64,000 nucleotides of DNA from Solirubrobacter phytolaccae (GCF_027587195.1 NZ_JAPDDP010000008.1:1-64000), one strand, 5' to 3'; positions 9,489 to 18,119 are shown, counted from the stretch's first letter. The notes: generated by a model not told the origin, from the letters alone. A program made the numbers and translations.

Positions 9489-10413
9489 GCGTGGCGTCGA
9501 TGGCGTCCACCGTGTCCGAGGACAACCGCACGTCCGCCGCCGCCGCGTTCTCGTGCACCTGCTCGGGCCGCGACGCGCCGACGATCACCGACGTCACGTT
9601 GCGCTGGTGCAGCACCCAGGCGAGCGCGAGCTGGGAGAGCTTGACGCCGGCCTGATCGGCGATCGGCCGCAGCGCCTGCACCGCGACGAGCGTCTCGTCG
9701 GTCAGCCACTGCTTGATGAAGCGGCTCATCGTCTTGCTCGCCGCGCGCGAGTCGGCGGGGACCTTGTGGCCCGGCAGGTACTTGCCGGTCAGCACGCCCT
9801 GGGCGAGCGGCGACCACACGATCTGGCTGATGCCGTGCGCCTCGCAGACGGGGATCACCGACGCCTCCGGCTTGCGCCACAGCGCGCTGTACTGCGGTTG
9901 GCTGGAGACGAACTTGGCCACGCCGGGCAGCGCCAGCGCCGCCTCGATCCTGTCCGCCGGCCACTCCGAGAACCCGATCTGGCGCGCCTTGCCCGCCTCG
10001 ACGACCTCGGTCAGCGCGCCCATCGTCTCCTCGAGCGGCACGCTGTCGTCGTAGCGGTGGCACTGGTACAGGTCGACGTAGTCGGTCTGCAGCCGCGCGA
10101 GCGACCCGTCGATCTGCTTGAGGATCTGCTTGCGCGAGAGCCCGCGGTCACGCGGCCCCATCGGGAAGAAGACCTTGGTCGCGAGCACGTACGAGGAGCG
10201 CTCGTAGTCGCGCAGGATCTCGCCCCACGCGGTCTCCGCCGCGCCCGTCCCGTACACGTTCGCGGTGTCGAACAGCGTGATGCCGGCGTCGAACGCCGCC
10301 CGCGTGCACGCCTCGGTCTGCTCGCGCCCGACCCCGCCCGAGTAGGTCAGCCACGACCCGAGCGCCACGGTCGACACGCTGACGCCACTGTCGCCCAGCT
10401 CCCTCTGTTCCAT
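9466..10413 (-). CDS. Aldo/keto reductase
   Basis: 315-residue NADPH-dependent oxidoreductase of the voltage-gated K-channel beta/YghZ-like branch. Catalytic tetrad residues appear in place: Asp in LFDTANVYG, Tyr in the same stretch, Lys in LATKVFF and His in LYQCHRYD. The C-terminal cofactor loop is VIVGASRPEQVHEN. ATG at 10413, nine bases from the end of cysNC, so it may be read through from the sulfur operon, although a hairpin sits at that junction. The substrate is unknown. Confidence 0.9.
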   Translation of the reverse strand: MEQRELGDSGVSVSTVALGSWLTYSGGVGREQTEACTRAAFDAGITLFDTANVYGTGAAETAWGEILRDYERSSYVLATKVFFPMGPRDRGLSRKQILKQIDGSLARLQTDYVDLYQCHRYDDSVPLEETMGALTEVVEAGKARQIGFSEWPADRIEAALALPGVAKFVSSQPQYSALWRKPEASVIPVCEAHGISQIVWSPLAQGVLTGKYLPGHKVPADSRAASKTMSRFIKQWLTDETLVAVQALRPIADQAGVKLSQLALAWVLHQRNVTSVIVGASRPEQVHENAAAADVRLSSDTVDAIDATLRTAAVS

Positions 10414-10422
10414 AAGCGAAAG

Positions 10423-12234
10423 CTAAAGGCCCTGGGGCTTTAACTTCGCTACGACCCGCCGCGCCGCCTCTTCCACGCTCAGGTCGCGGATCACGAGCTC
10501 GGCGTGCTCGGGCGGCTCGTAGGGCGCGGACTCGCCCGTCAGGCCCGGGAGCCGGCCCGCGCGGGCCTTCGCGTACAGGCCCTTCGGGTCGCGGCGCGCG
10601 CACTCCTCCAGCGGCGTGTCGACGAAGACCTCGATGAAGTCCAGGCCCGCGGCCTCGTGCAACCTTCGCGCGTCGTCGCGGCTGTCGCGGAACGGGGAGA
10701 CGAGCGAGACGAGCGCCACGGCGCCCGCGTCGGCGAACAGGCGCGCGACGTGGGCGACGCGGCGGATGTTCTCCGACCGCGAGGCGGGATCGAACCCGAG
10801 GTCGCCGGAGAGCCCGTGGCGGAGGTTGTCACCGTCGAGCAGGTAGGCGAAGCGCCCCGCCTCGACGAGCGCCTCCTCCACGGCCACCGCGATCGACGAC
10901 TTGCCCGACGCCGGCAGCCCGGTGAGCCACACCGTCGCGCCGCGCTGATCCAGCGACGACCAGCGCTTGCTCCGATCGAGCGCGCTCGGATGCCAGCGGA
11001 TGTCGGGCGAGCGCTGGAGCTCCGGCGCGCGGCCCGGCCGCGCGGCCTCGATCATGCCGGCCGCGGCGGTGTCGTGGGTGCGCTCGTCGATGAGGATGAA
11101 CGCGCCCGTCGTGCGGTTGGCGGCGTACGCGTCACCGAAGACGGGCGCCGCGGTGCGCAGGGTGATCCGGCCGATGTCGTTCAGGCCCAGCTCGTCCGCG
11201 GGCTGCGCCTCGAAGGTGTCGATGTCCACGCGCGCCGCGATGTCGGCGATGTCCGCCCGCACGCGCTTGGTCGTGTGCTTGAGCAGGTAGCGCGCGCCGA
11301 CCCGGGCGGGCGCCTCGACCATCCAGCACACGGTCGCCTCCAGCTCGCGTGCCACCTCGGGCGTGGCCCCGGGGGTGGCGATCAGGTCACCGCGACCGAC
11401 GTCCAGCTCGTCCTCGAGCACGACGGTCGCGACCATCGGCGGCACGGCTTCGTCGACCGTGCCCGCCGGCGTATCGATCCGCGCAATCCGCGAGCGGGAC
11501 CCGTGCGGCAGCACCACCACCTCGTCGCCCGTGCGCAGCACGCCGCCGGCGACCCGCCCCGCGTAGCCGCGGTAGTCCTCGCCGCGCACGGTCCACTGGA
11601 CGGGGAAGCGCATGCCCTCCAGGTCACGGTCGCGCGCCACCTCGACCGACTCGAGCAGCTCGAGCAGCGGCGGGCCGTCGTACCAACCCGTGTGCTCCGA
11701 CGTGTCGACCACGTTGTCGCCGAGCAGCGCGGAGATCGGCACGGCCTGCACGTCCTCGATCCCGAGCGACGCGCCCAGCTCGTCGAACGCGGTTTCGATC
11801 GCGCGGAACCCGGGCTCGTCGAAGTCGACGAGGTCCATCTTGTTCACGCACGCCACGAGGTGCCGGATGCCGAGCAGCGCGGCGAGGTACGCGTGCCGCC
11901 TCGACTGCTCGAGCAGCCCCTTGCGCGCGTCGACGAGCACCAGGGCGAGGTCCGCCGTCGACGCCCCCGTGACCATGTTGCGCGTGTAGCGGACGTGGCC
12001 GGGTGTGTCGGCGAGGATGAACGAGCGCCGCTCGGTGGCGAAGAACCGGTACGCCACGTCGATCGTGATGCCCTGCTCACGCTCGGCCCGCAGCCCGTCC
12101 GTGACGTGCGCGAGGTCCTCCTCGCCGTGGTCGTCCAGCAGCGACTTCGAGTCCAGCAGCAGCCGCCCGATCAGCGTCGACTTGCCGTCGTCCACGGACC
12201 CGGCGGTCGCGATGCGCAGCAGGTCGCCACTCAT
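10423..12234 (-). CDS. cysNC: Bifunctional sulfate adenylyltransferase large subunit/APS kinase (CysNC)
   Basis: 603-residue fusion that activates sulfate to APS with CysD (GTPase-driven) and phosphorylates APS to PAPS. The N-terminal EF-Tu-like GTPase has GSVDDGKST, ADTPGH and NKMD motifs; beta-barrel domains follow. The C-terminal APS kinase (about residues 425-600) carries GLPASGKSS, DGDNLRHGL and FIEVFVDTPLEECARRDPKGLYAKAR. ATG at 12234 directly abuts the cysD stop. It sits with a sulfotransferase, and no reductive assimilation genes are in view, so PAPS is probably used for sulfation. Confidence 0.96.
   Translation of the reverse strand: MSGDLLRIATAGSVDDGKSTLIGRLLLDSKSLLDDHGEEDLAHVTDGLRAEREQGITIDVAYRFFATERRSFILADTPGHVRYTRNMVTGASTADLALVLVDARKGLLEQSRRHAYLAALLGIRHLVACVNKMDLVDFDEPGFRAIETAFDELGASLGIEDVQAVPISALLGDNVVDTSEHTGWYDGPPLLELLESVEVARDRDLEGMRFPVQWTVRGEDYRGYAGRVAGGVLRTGDEVVVLPHGSRSRIARIDTPAGTVDEAVPPMVATVVLEDELDVGRGDLIATPGATPEVARELEATVCWMVEAPARVGARYLLKHTTKRVRADIADIAARVDIDTFEAQPADELGLNDIGRITLRTAAPVFGDAYAANRTTGAFILIDERTHDTAAAGMIEAARPGRAPELQRSPDIRWHPSALDRSKRWSSLDQRGATVWLTGLPASGKSSIAVAVEEALVEAGRFAYLLDGDNLRHGLSGDLGFDPASRSENIRRVAHVARLFADAGAVALVSLVSPFRDSRDDARRLHEAAGLDFIEVFVDTPLEECARRDPKGLYAKARAGRLPGLTGESAPYEPPEHAELVIRDLSVEEAARRVVAKLKPQGL
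10425..10441 (-). terminator. Possible hairpin at the end of cysNC
   Basis: On the minus strand AAAGCCC and GGGCCTTT can pair around CA with one bulge, overlapping the last codons of cysNC, and a T-rich stretch follows. It could weaken transcription into the aldo/keto reductase gene. Weak evidence, based on base pairing only. Confidence 0.25.
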
Positions 12235-13125
12235 CTAGAAGTAGCCCTCTCGTTTGCGGTCTTCCATGGCCGCGGACGAGGTCCGGTCGTCGGCGCGGGT
12301 CGCGCCGCGCTCGGACTCCGTCGCCGCCGCCGTCTCGACCAGGATCGCCTCGAAGTCGGCCGCGTCTGAACGCACCGCGCCGGTCACCGTCAGGTCGCCC
12401 ACCGTGCGGTACCGGACCTGCTCCACGAAGGTCTCGGCGCCGTTCATGTCCAGGTGCTCGGAGACCGCGAACAGCATCCCGTCACGCTCGAACACCTCGC
12501 GCTCGTGGGCGAAGTAGATCGACGGCACCTCGAGCCCCTCGTGCGCGATGTAGCGCCACACGTCCAGCTCGGTCCAGTTCGAGATCGGGAACGCGCGCAC
12601 GCTCTCGCCGCGCCGGACGACGGTGTTGAACAGGTCCCAGACCTCGGGCCGCTGGTTGCGCGGCTCCCACTGCCCCAGCTCGTCCCGGAACGACAGGATC
12701 CGCTCCTTCGCCCGCGCTCGCTCCTCGTCGCGCCGGGCGCCGCCGAACGCCGCGTCGAAGCGTCCCGCGGACAGCGCGTCGAGCAGCGTCACCGTCTGCA
12801 GGCGGTTGCGCGACGGCCCGTCCTCGACCACACGCCCGCGATCGATCGACTCCTGCACGGACGCGACGATCAGCTGCTCGCCGAGCTCCGCCACCCGCCG
12901 GTCGCGGAACTCGATCACCTCCGGGAAGTTGTGGCCCGTGTCCACGTGCAGGATCGGGCACGGGAACGGCGCCGGCCGGAACGCCTTCTCGGCCAGGCGC
13001 AGGAGCACGATCGAGTCCTTGCCGCCGCTGAACAGCAGGACGGGCCGTTCGAGCTCCGCCGCGACCTCGCGCATGACGTAGACGGCCTCGGCCTCGAGCG
13101 CCTCGAGCTGCGTCAGGGTCTTCAA
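12235..13125 (-). CDS. cysD: Sulfate adenylyltransferase small subunit
   Basis: 296-residue PP-loop enzyme (adenylyl transfer onto sulfate) that pairs with CysN. Seen are LLFSGGKDSIVLLRLAEKAF near the N-terminus, HVDTGHNFPEV, GARRDEERARAKER and the family C-terminus ending KREGYF. The TTG start at 13125 overlaps the sulfotransferase stop (TTGA). Length matches the family. Confidence 0.96.
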   Translation of the reverse strand: MKTLTQLEALEAEAVYVMREVAAELERPVLLFSGGKDSIVLLRLAEKAFRPAPFPCPILHVDTGHNFPEVIEFRDRRVAELGEQLIVASVQESIDRGRVVEDGPSRNRLQTVTLLDALSAGRFDAAFGGARRDEERARAKERILSFRDELGQWEPRNQRPEVWDLFNTVVRRGESVRAFPISNWTELDVWRYIAHEGLEVPSIYFAHEREVFERDGMLFAVSEHLDMNGAETFVEQVRYRTVGDLTVTGAVRSDAADFEAILVETAAATESERGATRADDRTSSAAMEDRKREGYF

Positions 13126-13832
13126 GCGGCTTCCGCGTTCTCGCCGTGGTAGCGGGCGACCCAGGCCGCCGAGCGCCCGTTCGCCTGGCGTTTGAGCGGC
13201 GGCGGCGAGGCGGGCACGCCGGTGAGCGCCTCGATCGTCGGCGACGGGTCACGCGCGAAGTCCTCGTAGACCACGACGTCAGGATCGCGAGGCGCCAGCC
13301 ACGCCGTCCACGCCTGCTCGCCCACGGTCAGCCACTCGACAAGGTGGCGGATCGCGGCGAACGAGTAGACCGGCTCGGCTCGGGGCTCGTCGCCGTCGCG
13401 CCAGGCCTGCGTCTGGATCGCGGTCCACAGCGAGACGGCCTGGGCGACCTTGTCGCGGCGGATCACCTGCACGTACCGCAGCTCGCCGAAGACGTCCTCG
13501 AGCGTGCGGCCCCGCAGGCGCGCCCACAGGTCGTCGGTGTGGCTCCACATGATCTTCGCGGCGAACACTCCGTTGGGGGTCGTACCCGCTTCGCGGACCT
13601 TCTCGAAGTCGAAGTCCGATTCGGGGGTACCCGGATCCAGTGGGGGCAGCAGCGAGCGCACGTACGGGTCGTCGAGCCCGGCCAGGTACTGGCGGGGCTG
13701 GTCGGCGAGGCCGGTGTCCTTGAAGTGCTGGAACCACTCGTTGGGCACACCGGCCACGCCCGTGGCTTTCAGGAGCTCGCACAGCAACGTGCTCCCGCTC
13801 CGCTGGGTGGCGCAGACGATCAATCCAGACAT
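13122..13832 (-). CDS. Stf0-like PAPS-dependent sulfotransferase
   Basis: 236-residue sulfotransferase that moves sulfate from PAPS to an acceptor. The 5'-phosphosulfate loop is at the N-terminus (IVCATQRSGSTLLCELL), and the 3'-phosphate-binding region is YVQVIRRDKVAQAVSLW. The overall pattern (GVPNEWFQ, GVFAAKIMW, VVYEDFARDP) fits the Stf0/trehalose 2-sulfotransferase family. ATG at 13832. It is the first gene of an operon with cysD and cysNC (4-base overlap), a direct link between PAPS supply and use, and the divergent sulfatase start is only 15 bases away. Acceptor unknown; a trehalose- or glycolipid-like molecule is plausible. Confidence 0.88.
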   Translation of the reverse strand: MSGLIVCATQRSGSTLLCELLKATGVAGVPNEWFQHFKDTGLADQPRQYLAGLDDPYVRSLLPPLDPGTPESDFDFEKVREAGTTPNGVFAAKIMWSHTDDLWARLRGRTLEDVFGELRYVQVIRRDKVAQAVSLWTAIQTQAWRDGDEPRAEPVYSFAAIRHLVEWLTVGEQAWTAWLAPRDPDVVVYEDFARDPSPTIEALTGVPASPPPLKRQANGRSAAWVARYHGENAEAA

Positions 13833-13847
13833 TCTCGATAGGATTAC

Positions 13848-15128
13848 ATGACTTTGCGGAAACCCAACATCGTGTATCTGCATTCGCACGACACGGGGCG
13901 GCACATCCAGCCCTACGGCCACCAGGTCCCGACGCCGAACATCCAGCGGCTCGCGGACCAGGGCGTGCTGTTCCGGCAGGCGTTCTCGGCGGCGCCGGTC
14001 TGCTCGGCCTCGCGCGCCGCGCTGCTGACGGGCGAGTACAGCCACACGAACGGGATGCTCGGCCTGGCGCACCGCGGGTACCGGCTCGCCGACTACGACC
14101 ACCACCTCGTGCACACGCTCCGCGCGGCGGGCTACCGGTCGACGTTGATCGGCGAGCAGCACCTGTCCTCGGACCCGCAGGACATCGGCTACGACCGGAT
14201 CGTCGAGATCGACTCCACGCACGCGGCCCACGTCGCCCCGGCGGCGGCGAGCTTCCTGCGCGAGGAGCATGAGGCGCCGTTCTTCCTCAGCGTCGGCTTC
14301 TTCGAGACCCACCGCGACTACTTCGAGCCCACGTCGGTGCGTGACGCCCTGTACTCGCTGCCGCCCGCGCACCTGCCGGACACCCCGGAGACGCGGCGCG
14401 ACATCGCCGCCTACAAGGCCAGCGCGCGTTCGCTCGACCAGGGCGTCGGCACTGTGCTCGACGCGGTCCCGGACGACACACTCGTGATCCTCACGACCGA
14501 CCACGGGCTCGCGTTCCCGGGCGCGAAGGCCACGCTGACCGACCGCGGCATCGGCGTGATGCTGATCATCCGCGGCCCGGGCTTCATCGGCGGCAAGGTG
14601 TCCGACGAGCTGGTCTCCCAGATCGACCTGTTCCCGACGATCTGCGAGCTCGTCGGGATCGAGCGCCCGGAGTGGGTGCGCGGCCGCAGCCTGCTGGACG
14701 CCGAGCGCAACGAGGCGGTGTTCGCGGAGATCACCTTCCACGCCGCCTACGAGCCCCAGCGTGCGGTGCGCACGAAGCGGTACAAGTACATCCGCCGGTT
14801 CGAGAACGGTCACGAAGGCCCCGTGCTCGCCAACATCGACGACAGCCCGACCAAGGACTACCTGCTCGCCCACGGCCTCGCCGAGCGCGTGCTCGCCGCT
14901 GAGGAGCTCTACGACCTCGTGTTCGACCCGGGGGAGGCGGCCAACCTCGCCGGCGACCCCGCGCACGAGGAGGTGCTCAACGAGCTGCGCGGTCGCCTGC
15001 TCGAGTGGATGGACGCCACCGACGACCCGCTCCTGCACGGGCCGGTCGAGCCGGAGGAGGGCGTGGAGATCAACCTGCCGAGCCAGCGCTCTCCCGATGA
15101 ACCCACCATCGTCGTGGAGCGCTCGTGA
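13848..15128 (+). CDS. Sulfatase (type I, formylglycine-dependent)
   Basis: 426-residue alkaline-phosphatase-fold sulfate ester hydrolase. The formylglycine site is APVCSASRAALLTG with Cys52; the motif reads C-x-A-x-R rather than the canonical C-x-P-x-R. Metal site residues appear in the C-terminal part around TTDHGLAFPG. There is no signal peptide, so it is likely cytoplasmic. Divergent from the sulfotransferase operon with a 15-base gap, so the two directions must share regulatory DNA. A sulfatase-modifying enzyme is not in the window. Confidence 0.9.
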   Translation: MTLRKPNIVYLHSHDTGRHIQPYGHQVPTPNIQRLADQGVLFRQAFSAAPVCSASRAALLTGEYSHTNGMLGLAHRGYRLADYDHHLVHTLRAAGYRSTLIGEQHLSSDPQDIGYDRIVEIDSTHAAHVAPAAASFLREEHEAPFFLSVGFFETHRDYFEPTSVRDALYSLPPAHLPDTPETRRDIAAYKASARSLDQGVGTVLDAVPDDTLVILTTDHGLAFPGAKATLTDRGIGVMLIIRGPGFIGGKVSDELVSQIDLFPTICELVGIERPEWVRGRSLLDAERNEAVFAEITFHAAYEPQRAVRTKRYKYIRRFENGHEGPVLANIDDSPTKDYLLAHGLAERVLAAEELYDLVFDPGEAANLAGDPAHEEVLNELRGRLLEWMDATDDPLLHGPVEPEEGVEINLPSQRSPDEPTIVVERS

Positions 15129-15805
15129 CGGGGCTCGTGCTGCAGACGCAGGAGGACGCACCCGCCGGTCTGCTCGAGGGCTGGGCGCAGCGCCGCGGAT
15201 TCGCGCTGGACACGCTGCGGGTGGACGGTGAGGCCGCCTGGCCGGAGCCCCGCGCGTACGACTTCGTGGCCACCCTGGGCTCCAGCGCGAGCGTCGCCGG
15301 CGGCGGGCCCGGCTGGGTGGCGCGCACGATCGACTTCCTGCGCGCGGCCGACGCCGCCGACGTCCCCGTGCTCGGCATCTGCTTCGGCGCGCAGGCGCTG
15401 GCCGCCGCGCTGGGCGGCTCGGTCCACAAGCTGGCCACGCCCGAGGTCGGCTGGGTCACGGTGACGAGCAACGACGCCGACCGGATCCCGTCCGGCCCGT
15501 GGCTGGCCTGGCACGAGGACGGCTTCACGCTGCCGCCGCTGGGCTACGAGCTGGCCGCGAACGCGTTCGGCTGTCAGGCCTTCTGCCTCACCCGCCACCT
15601 CGGCGTGCAGTTCCACCCGGAGGTCACCGCGGGCATCGTCGCGGGCTGGACGCGCGCCGACCACGAGGACCTCGCGCGGGCCGGCGTCACCGCCGCCGAC
15701 CTCGATCCGCAGCCGCACGCCGCGGAGGCCGCACGCGCGGCTGAAGTCCTCTTTGACGGATTCGCTGCTCGCGCAGGGCTTGTGGCTGTAGCCTCCGGCG
15801 CGTGA
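15125..15805 (+). CDS. Class I glutamine amidotransferase-like protein
   Basis: 226-residue protein with the GATase nucleophile elbow VLGICFGAQALAAALGG and the His/Glu pair GVQFHPEVT, so the Cys-His-Glu triad is intact. The GTG start at 15125 overlaps the sulfatase stop by 4 bases and its own stop overlaps the next gene, giving a three-gene coupled unit. GMP-synthase-like stand-alone amidotransferases of this kind hydrolyse glutamine or gamma-glutamyl compounds; the partner or substrate is not evident. Confidence 0.87.
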   Translation: MTGLVLQTQEDAPAGLLEGWAQRRGFALDTLRVDGEAAWPEPRAYDFVATLGSSASVAGGGPGWVARTIDFLRAADAADVPVLGICFGAQALAAALGGSVHKLATPEVGWVTVTSNDADRIPSGPWLAWHEDGFTLPPLGYELAANAFGCQAFCLTRHLGVQFHPEVTAGIVAGWTRADHEDLARAGVTAADLDPQPHAAEAARAAEVLFDGFAARAGLVAVASGA

Positions 15806-16179
15806 AGCACGAGCACACCCATCACGTGGCCGCGGACGCCGACAAGGTGTACGCCGCGCTCGCCGACATCCGCAACCTGCCGCACTACGTGCCGCAGATG
15901 ACCAAGGCGGAGCCCCACGACGGGGACAAGGTGACCGTCGAGGCGCGCTATCAGGGCCACACCCAGCACGGCGAGGGGTGGTTCAAGACCGACGACGACA
16001 AGCGCCGGATCGAGTGGGGCGCCGAAGGCAGCGACTACCACGGCTGGCTCCAGGTGGACCCGGACGAGGACGGCTCGCGGCTGACGCTCTTCGTCGCGAC
16101 GGTGCACGGCGACGCGCCCGACCCCGAGGTCATGGGCACGCTCGACGCGATCCGCCGCCTGGTTGAAGCCGACGTCTAA
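15802..16179 (+). CDS. SRPBCC (polyketide cyclase/dehydrase-like) protein
   Basis: 125-residue START/Bet v 1-like ligand-binding protein: N-terminal HTHHVAADADKVYAALADIRNLPHYVPQM, a beta sheet, then a long C-terminal helix TLDAIRRLVEADV. GTG start overlaps the amidotransferase stop (GTGA). Probably binds a small hydrophobic ligand; no catalytic residues can be assigned. Confidence 0.8.
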   Translation: MKHEHTHHVAADADKVYAALADIRNLPHYVPQMTKAEPHDGDKVTVEARYQGHTQHGEGWFKTDDDKRRIEWGAEGSDYHGWLQVDPDEDGSRLTLFVATVHGDAPDPEVMGTLDAIRRLVEADV

Positions 16180-16225
16180 CCACTGATCTCGTCACAAATC
16201 CGCACCCCTCGCGGTATTGAGGGGT

Positions 16226-16759
16226 GTGGACGCGTGGAGCGATGAGCAGCTGCTGACCGCGACGCCGGCTGATCCGGCCGCGTTCGGCGTGTTCTATCGC
16301 CGTCACGAGGCGTCCGTGCTCGGCTACTTCATGCGCCGGGTCCGCAACGCCGAGCTCGCGGCGGACCTCGCCGCGGAGACGTTCGCCGCGGCGCTGCTCG
16401 GCGTCGGCGACTACCGGCCGGAGCGCGGCGCGGGCATCGCCTGGCTGTACGGGATCGCCCGTCACCGGCTGATGCGCTCGCTCGAGCGCGGGCGGGTGGA
16501 GGACCGGGCGCGGCGCAAGCTCGCGATGCCGCGCCTGGAGGTCGACGACGAGCTCGTCGAGCGGATCGAGCGGCTCGCGGGGGAGGAGCGCGCGTTCGAA
16601 CTGCTCGAGCGGCTCCCGGCCGCGCAAGCCGAGGCGGTGCGCGCGCACGTGCTCGACGAGCGCTCCTACAAGGACATCGCGGCTTCGGTCCAGGTCTCCG
16701 AGGCGGTCGTGCGCAAGCGCGTCAGCCGCGGGCTGCTGACGCTGAAAGGACTCCTATGA
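16226..16759 (+). CDS. RNA polymerase sigma-70 family factor (ECF-like)
   Basis: 177-residue alternative sigma factor. Region 2 is visible in YRRHEASVLGYFMRRVRNAELAADLAAETFAAAL and GIAWLYGIARHRL; region 4 is in LLERLPAAQAEAVRAHVLDERSYKDIAASVQVSEAVVRKRVSRGL. The GTG at 16226 was chosen because it follows a GAGGGG stretch and keeps a normal family N-terminus; an in-frame TTG at 16217 is possible. Its TGA overlaps the ATG of a membrane protein gene, the usual arrangement for an ECF sigma and its regulator. Confidence 0.9.
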   Translation: MDAWSDEQLLTATPADPAAFGVFYRRHEASVLGYFMRRVRNAELAADLAAETFAAALLGVGDYRPERGAGIAWLYGIARHRLMRSLERGRVEDRARRKLAMPRLEVDDELVERIERLAGEERAFELLERLPAAQAEAVRAHVLDERSYKDIAASVQVSEAVVRKRVSRGLLTLKGLL

Positions 16760-17457
16760 CGCTCTTCCCGGGGCTCGAAGCGGCGCTCGACGAGGCGGCC
16801 GTGCGCCGCTACCCGCGGCGGCGGCCGCGGTCGTGGGCGCGCTGGGTGGCCGCGCCGGCGCTGGCCGTCTGCGCGGTCGCGCTCGTCGTCGCGGTGATGC
16901 CCGAGGAGCGTGCCACGCACCCGGAAGCCGCCGCCCCGCCGCCGCCGGTCACGGTCGCCCCGGAGACGCTCGCGCAGTCCCGCGCGCTCGTGGACGCTCC
17001 CACCCCCGACTGGCGCGACGTCGACGATCGCCTCGCGCACGCCGAGCTGCCGGGCGTGGCGGCGGAGATCGCGGCGCGCGTGCCATACGCGCCGGGCGCC
17101 CGCGAGTCGATGGACTGGGCCGGCACGCCCAAGAGCCCGACCGACATGAGCAGCATCGGCAGCCGCGTCGCCGTGCAGTTCCTGGTCGAGTACCGCGCGG
17201 CCTGCACGTGGGCGGCGTTCTGGCTGTGGGCGCAGCAGGAAGGAAACACGGCGGCGCTCGCGGGCGCGACCGCGGTCCTGCAGGACATCCCGCACTGGCC
17301 GGCGCTGCGCGGCTCGCTCGAAGACCCGTACGAGCGCACGGTCGGCTGGCCGCTCAACGCGAAGGCCGCGGCGGCCGGCGATGTGGCGCCGGTGCGCCAG
17401 TACGCGGTGGCCAACTGCACGGCGATCCCGTCGCCGTACACCGCCGCCATCCGCTGA
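16756..17457 (+). CDS. Single-pass membrane protein coupled to the sigma factor
   Basis: 233-residue protein with a basic cytoplasmic N-terminus (RRYPRRRPRSWARW), one membrane segment at about residues 30-48 (VAAPALAVCAVALVVAVM) and an extracytoplasmic part rich in Ala/Pro first, then Trp-containing helices and two Cys. The ATG overlaps the sigma gene stop. By position it may act as an anti-sigma or sensor, but the cytoplasmic part is too short (about 28 residues) for a classical zinc anti-sigma domain. I do not recognise the family. Confidence 0.72.
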   Translation: MTLFPGLEAALDEAAVRRYPRRRPRSWARWVAAPALAVCAVALVVAVMPEERATHPEAAAPPPPVTVAPETLAQSRALVDAPTPDWRDVDDRLAHAELPGVAAEIAARVPYAPGARESMDWAGTPKSPTDMSSIGSRVAVQFLVEYRAACTWAAFWLWAQQEGNTAALAGATAVLQDIPHWPALRGSLEDPYERTVGWPLNAKAAAAGDVAPVRQYAVANCTAIPSPYTAAIR

Positions 17458-17475
17458 GCGCTCTACCGTGCGCGG

Positions 17476-17646
17476 GTGGTGGCGGCGGATGATCTAGCTG
17501 AGGCGCTCGAGCAGCGCGACGAGCTCCTGATGGCGTGCCGTGAGGTGCTCCTGCGCATCGGCACGCGCGAGTCCTCGTCCCTGGTCGCGGCCATCGACAC
17601 GCTGCTGGACCTCGACGACGAGGCCAGTCCGGGGTCTCAGCGCTGA
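17476..17646 (+). CDS. Small hypothetical protein (56 residues)
   Basis: Short reading frame from GTG 17476 (a second GTG at 17479 also possible) to TGA 17646. The product is a charged amphipathic helical peptide: DDLAEALEQRDELLMACREVLLRIGTRESSSLVAAIDTLLDLDDE in two pieces. After the first few codons, third positions are almost all G or C, as in neighbouring genes. Plausible but unproven; no family recognised. Confidence 0.45.
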   Translation: MVAADDLAEALEQRDELLMACREVLLRIGTRESSSLVAAIDTLLDLDDEASPGSQR

Positions 17647-17652
17647 CCTTTT

Positions 17653-17668
17653 CCCCCGGTTCAGGGGG
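17653..17668 (+). terminator. Small hairpin after the 56-residue reading frame
   Basis: CCCCC and GGGGG arms around GGTTCA, followed by TTT. Could be a weak terminator between the small gene and the DUF2934 gene. Based on pairing only. Confidence 0.3.
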
Positions 17669-17720
17669 TTTCGCAAGCGCTTGGCGCGACGAACGCGCGG
17701 AGGCGGGCTTTACTGCGGGC

Positions 17721-18089
17721 ATGACTACCCGCCGTCGCTGGGACGCTGAAACCATCCACGCCACCCTCGAGCCGATCGTCGCCGAGCTCGGTCGCTTCCC
17801 GAAGCGCGAGGAGCTCTCCGCTCGTGGCCTCTCTGGTCTGAGCACGGCCATGGGCAAGCTCGGCGGTGTAGCCGAGTGGCGCGCGCGCTTCGCCGAGGCC
17901 GCCCCCGCCGCTCCGGCCGCCGTGGAGGCTCCGGCCGCCGTGGAGGTCGTCGAAGTCGTCGAGGTCGTCGAGCTGCCGTACGAGGTCATCGCCGAGCGCG
18001 CGTACTACATCGCGCTCGAGAACCAGGGCGGCGACCCCGTCGACCACTGGCTCACGGCCGAGCGTCAGCTCGCCGGCGCCGCTGCGTAG
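17721..18089 (+). CDS. DUF2934-type protein
   Basis: 122-residue soluble protein. Residues 1-60 look like a small helical DNA-binding-like domain (WDAETIHATLEPIVAELGRFPKREELSARGL); a Val/Glu/Ala-rich linker follows with near-identical VEVVEVVEVVEL steps. Residues about 88-118 match the DUF2934 pattern (EVIAERAYYIALE, DPVDHWLTAERQL). Function unknown. ATG at 17721 with a GGAGG-like stretch 20 bases upstream. Confidence 0.75.
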   Translation: MTTRRRWDAETIHATLEPIVAELGRFPKREELSARGLSGLSTAMGKLGGVAEWRARFAEAAPAAPAAVEAPAAVEVVEVVEVVELPYEVIAERAYYIALENQGGDPVDHWLTAERQLAGAAA

Positions 18090-18119
18090 CCCGCCGCACC
18101 CGTACGTAGGGTGGGGCGC

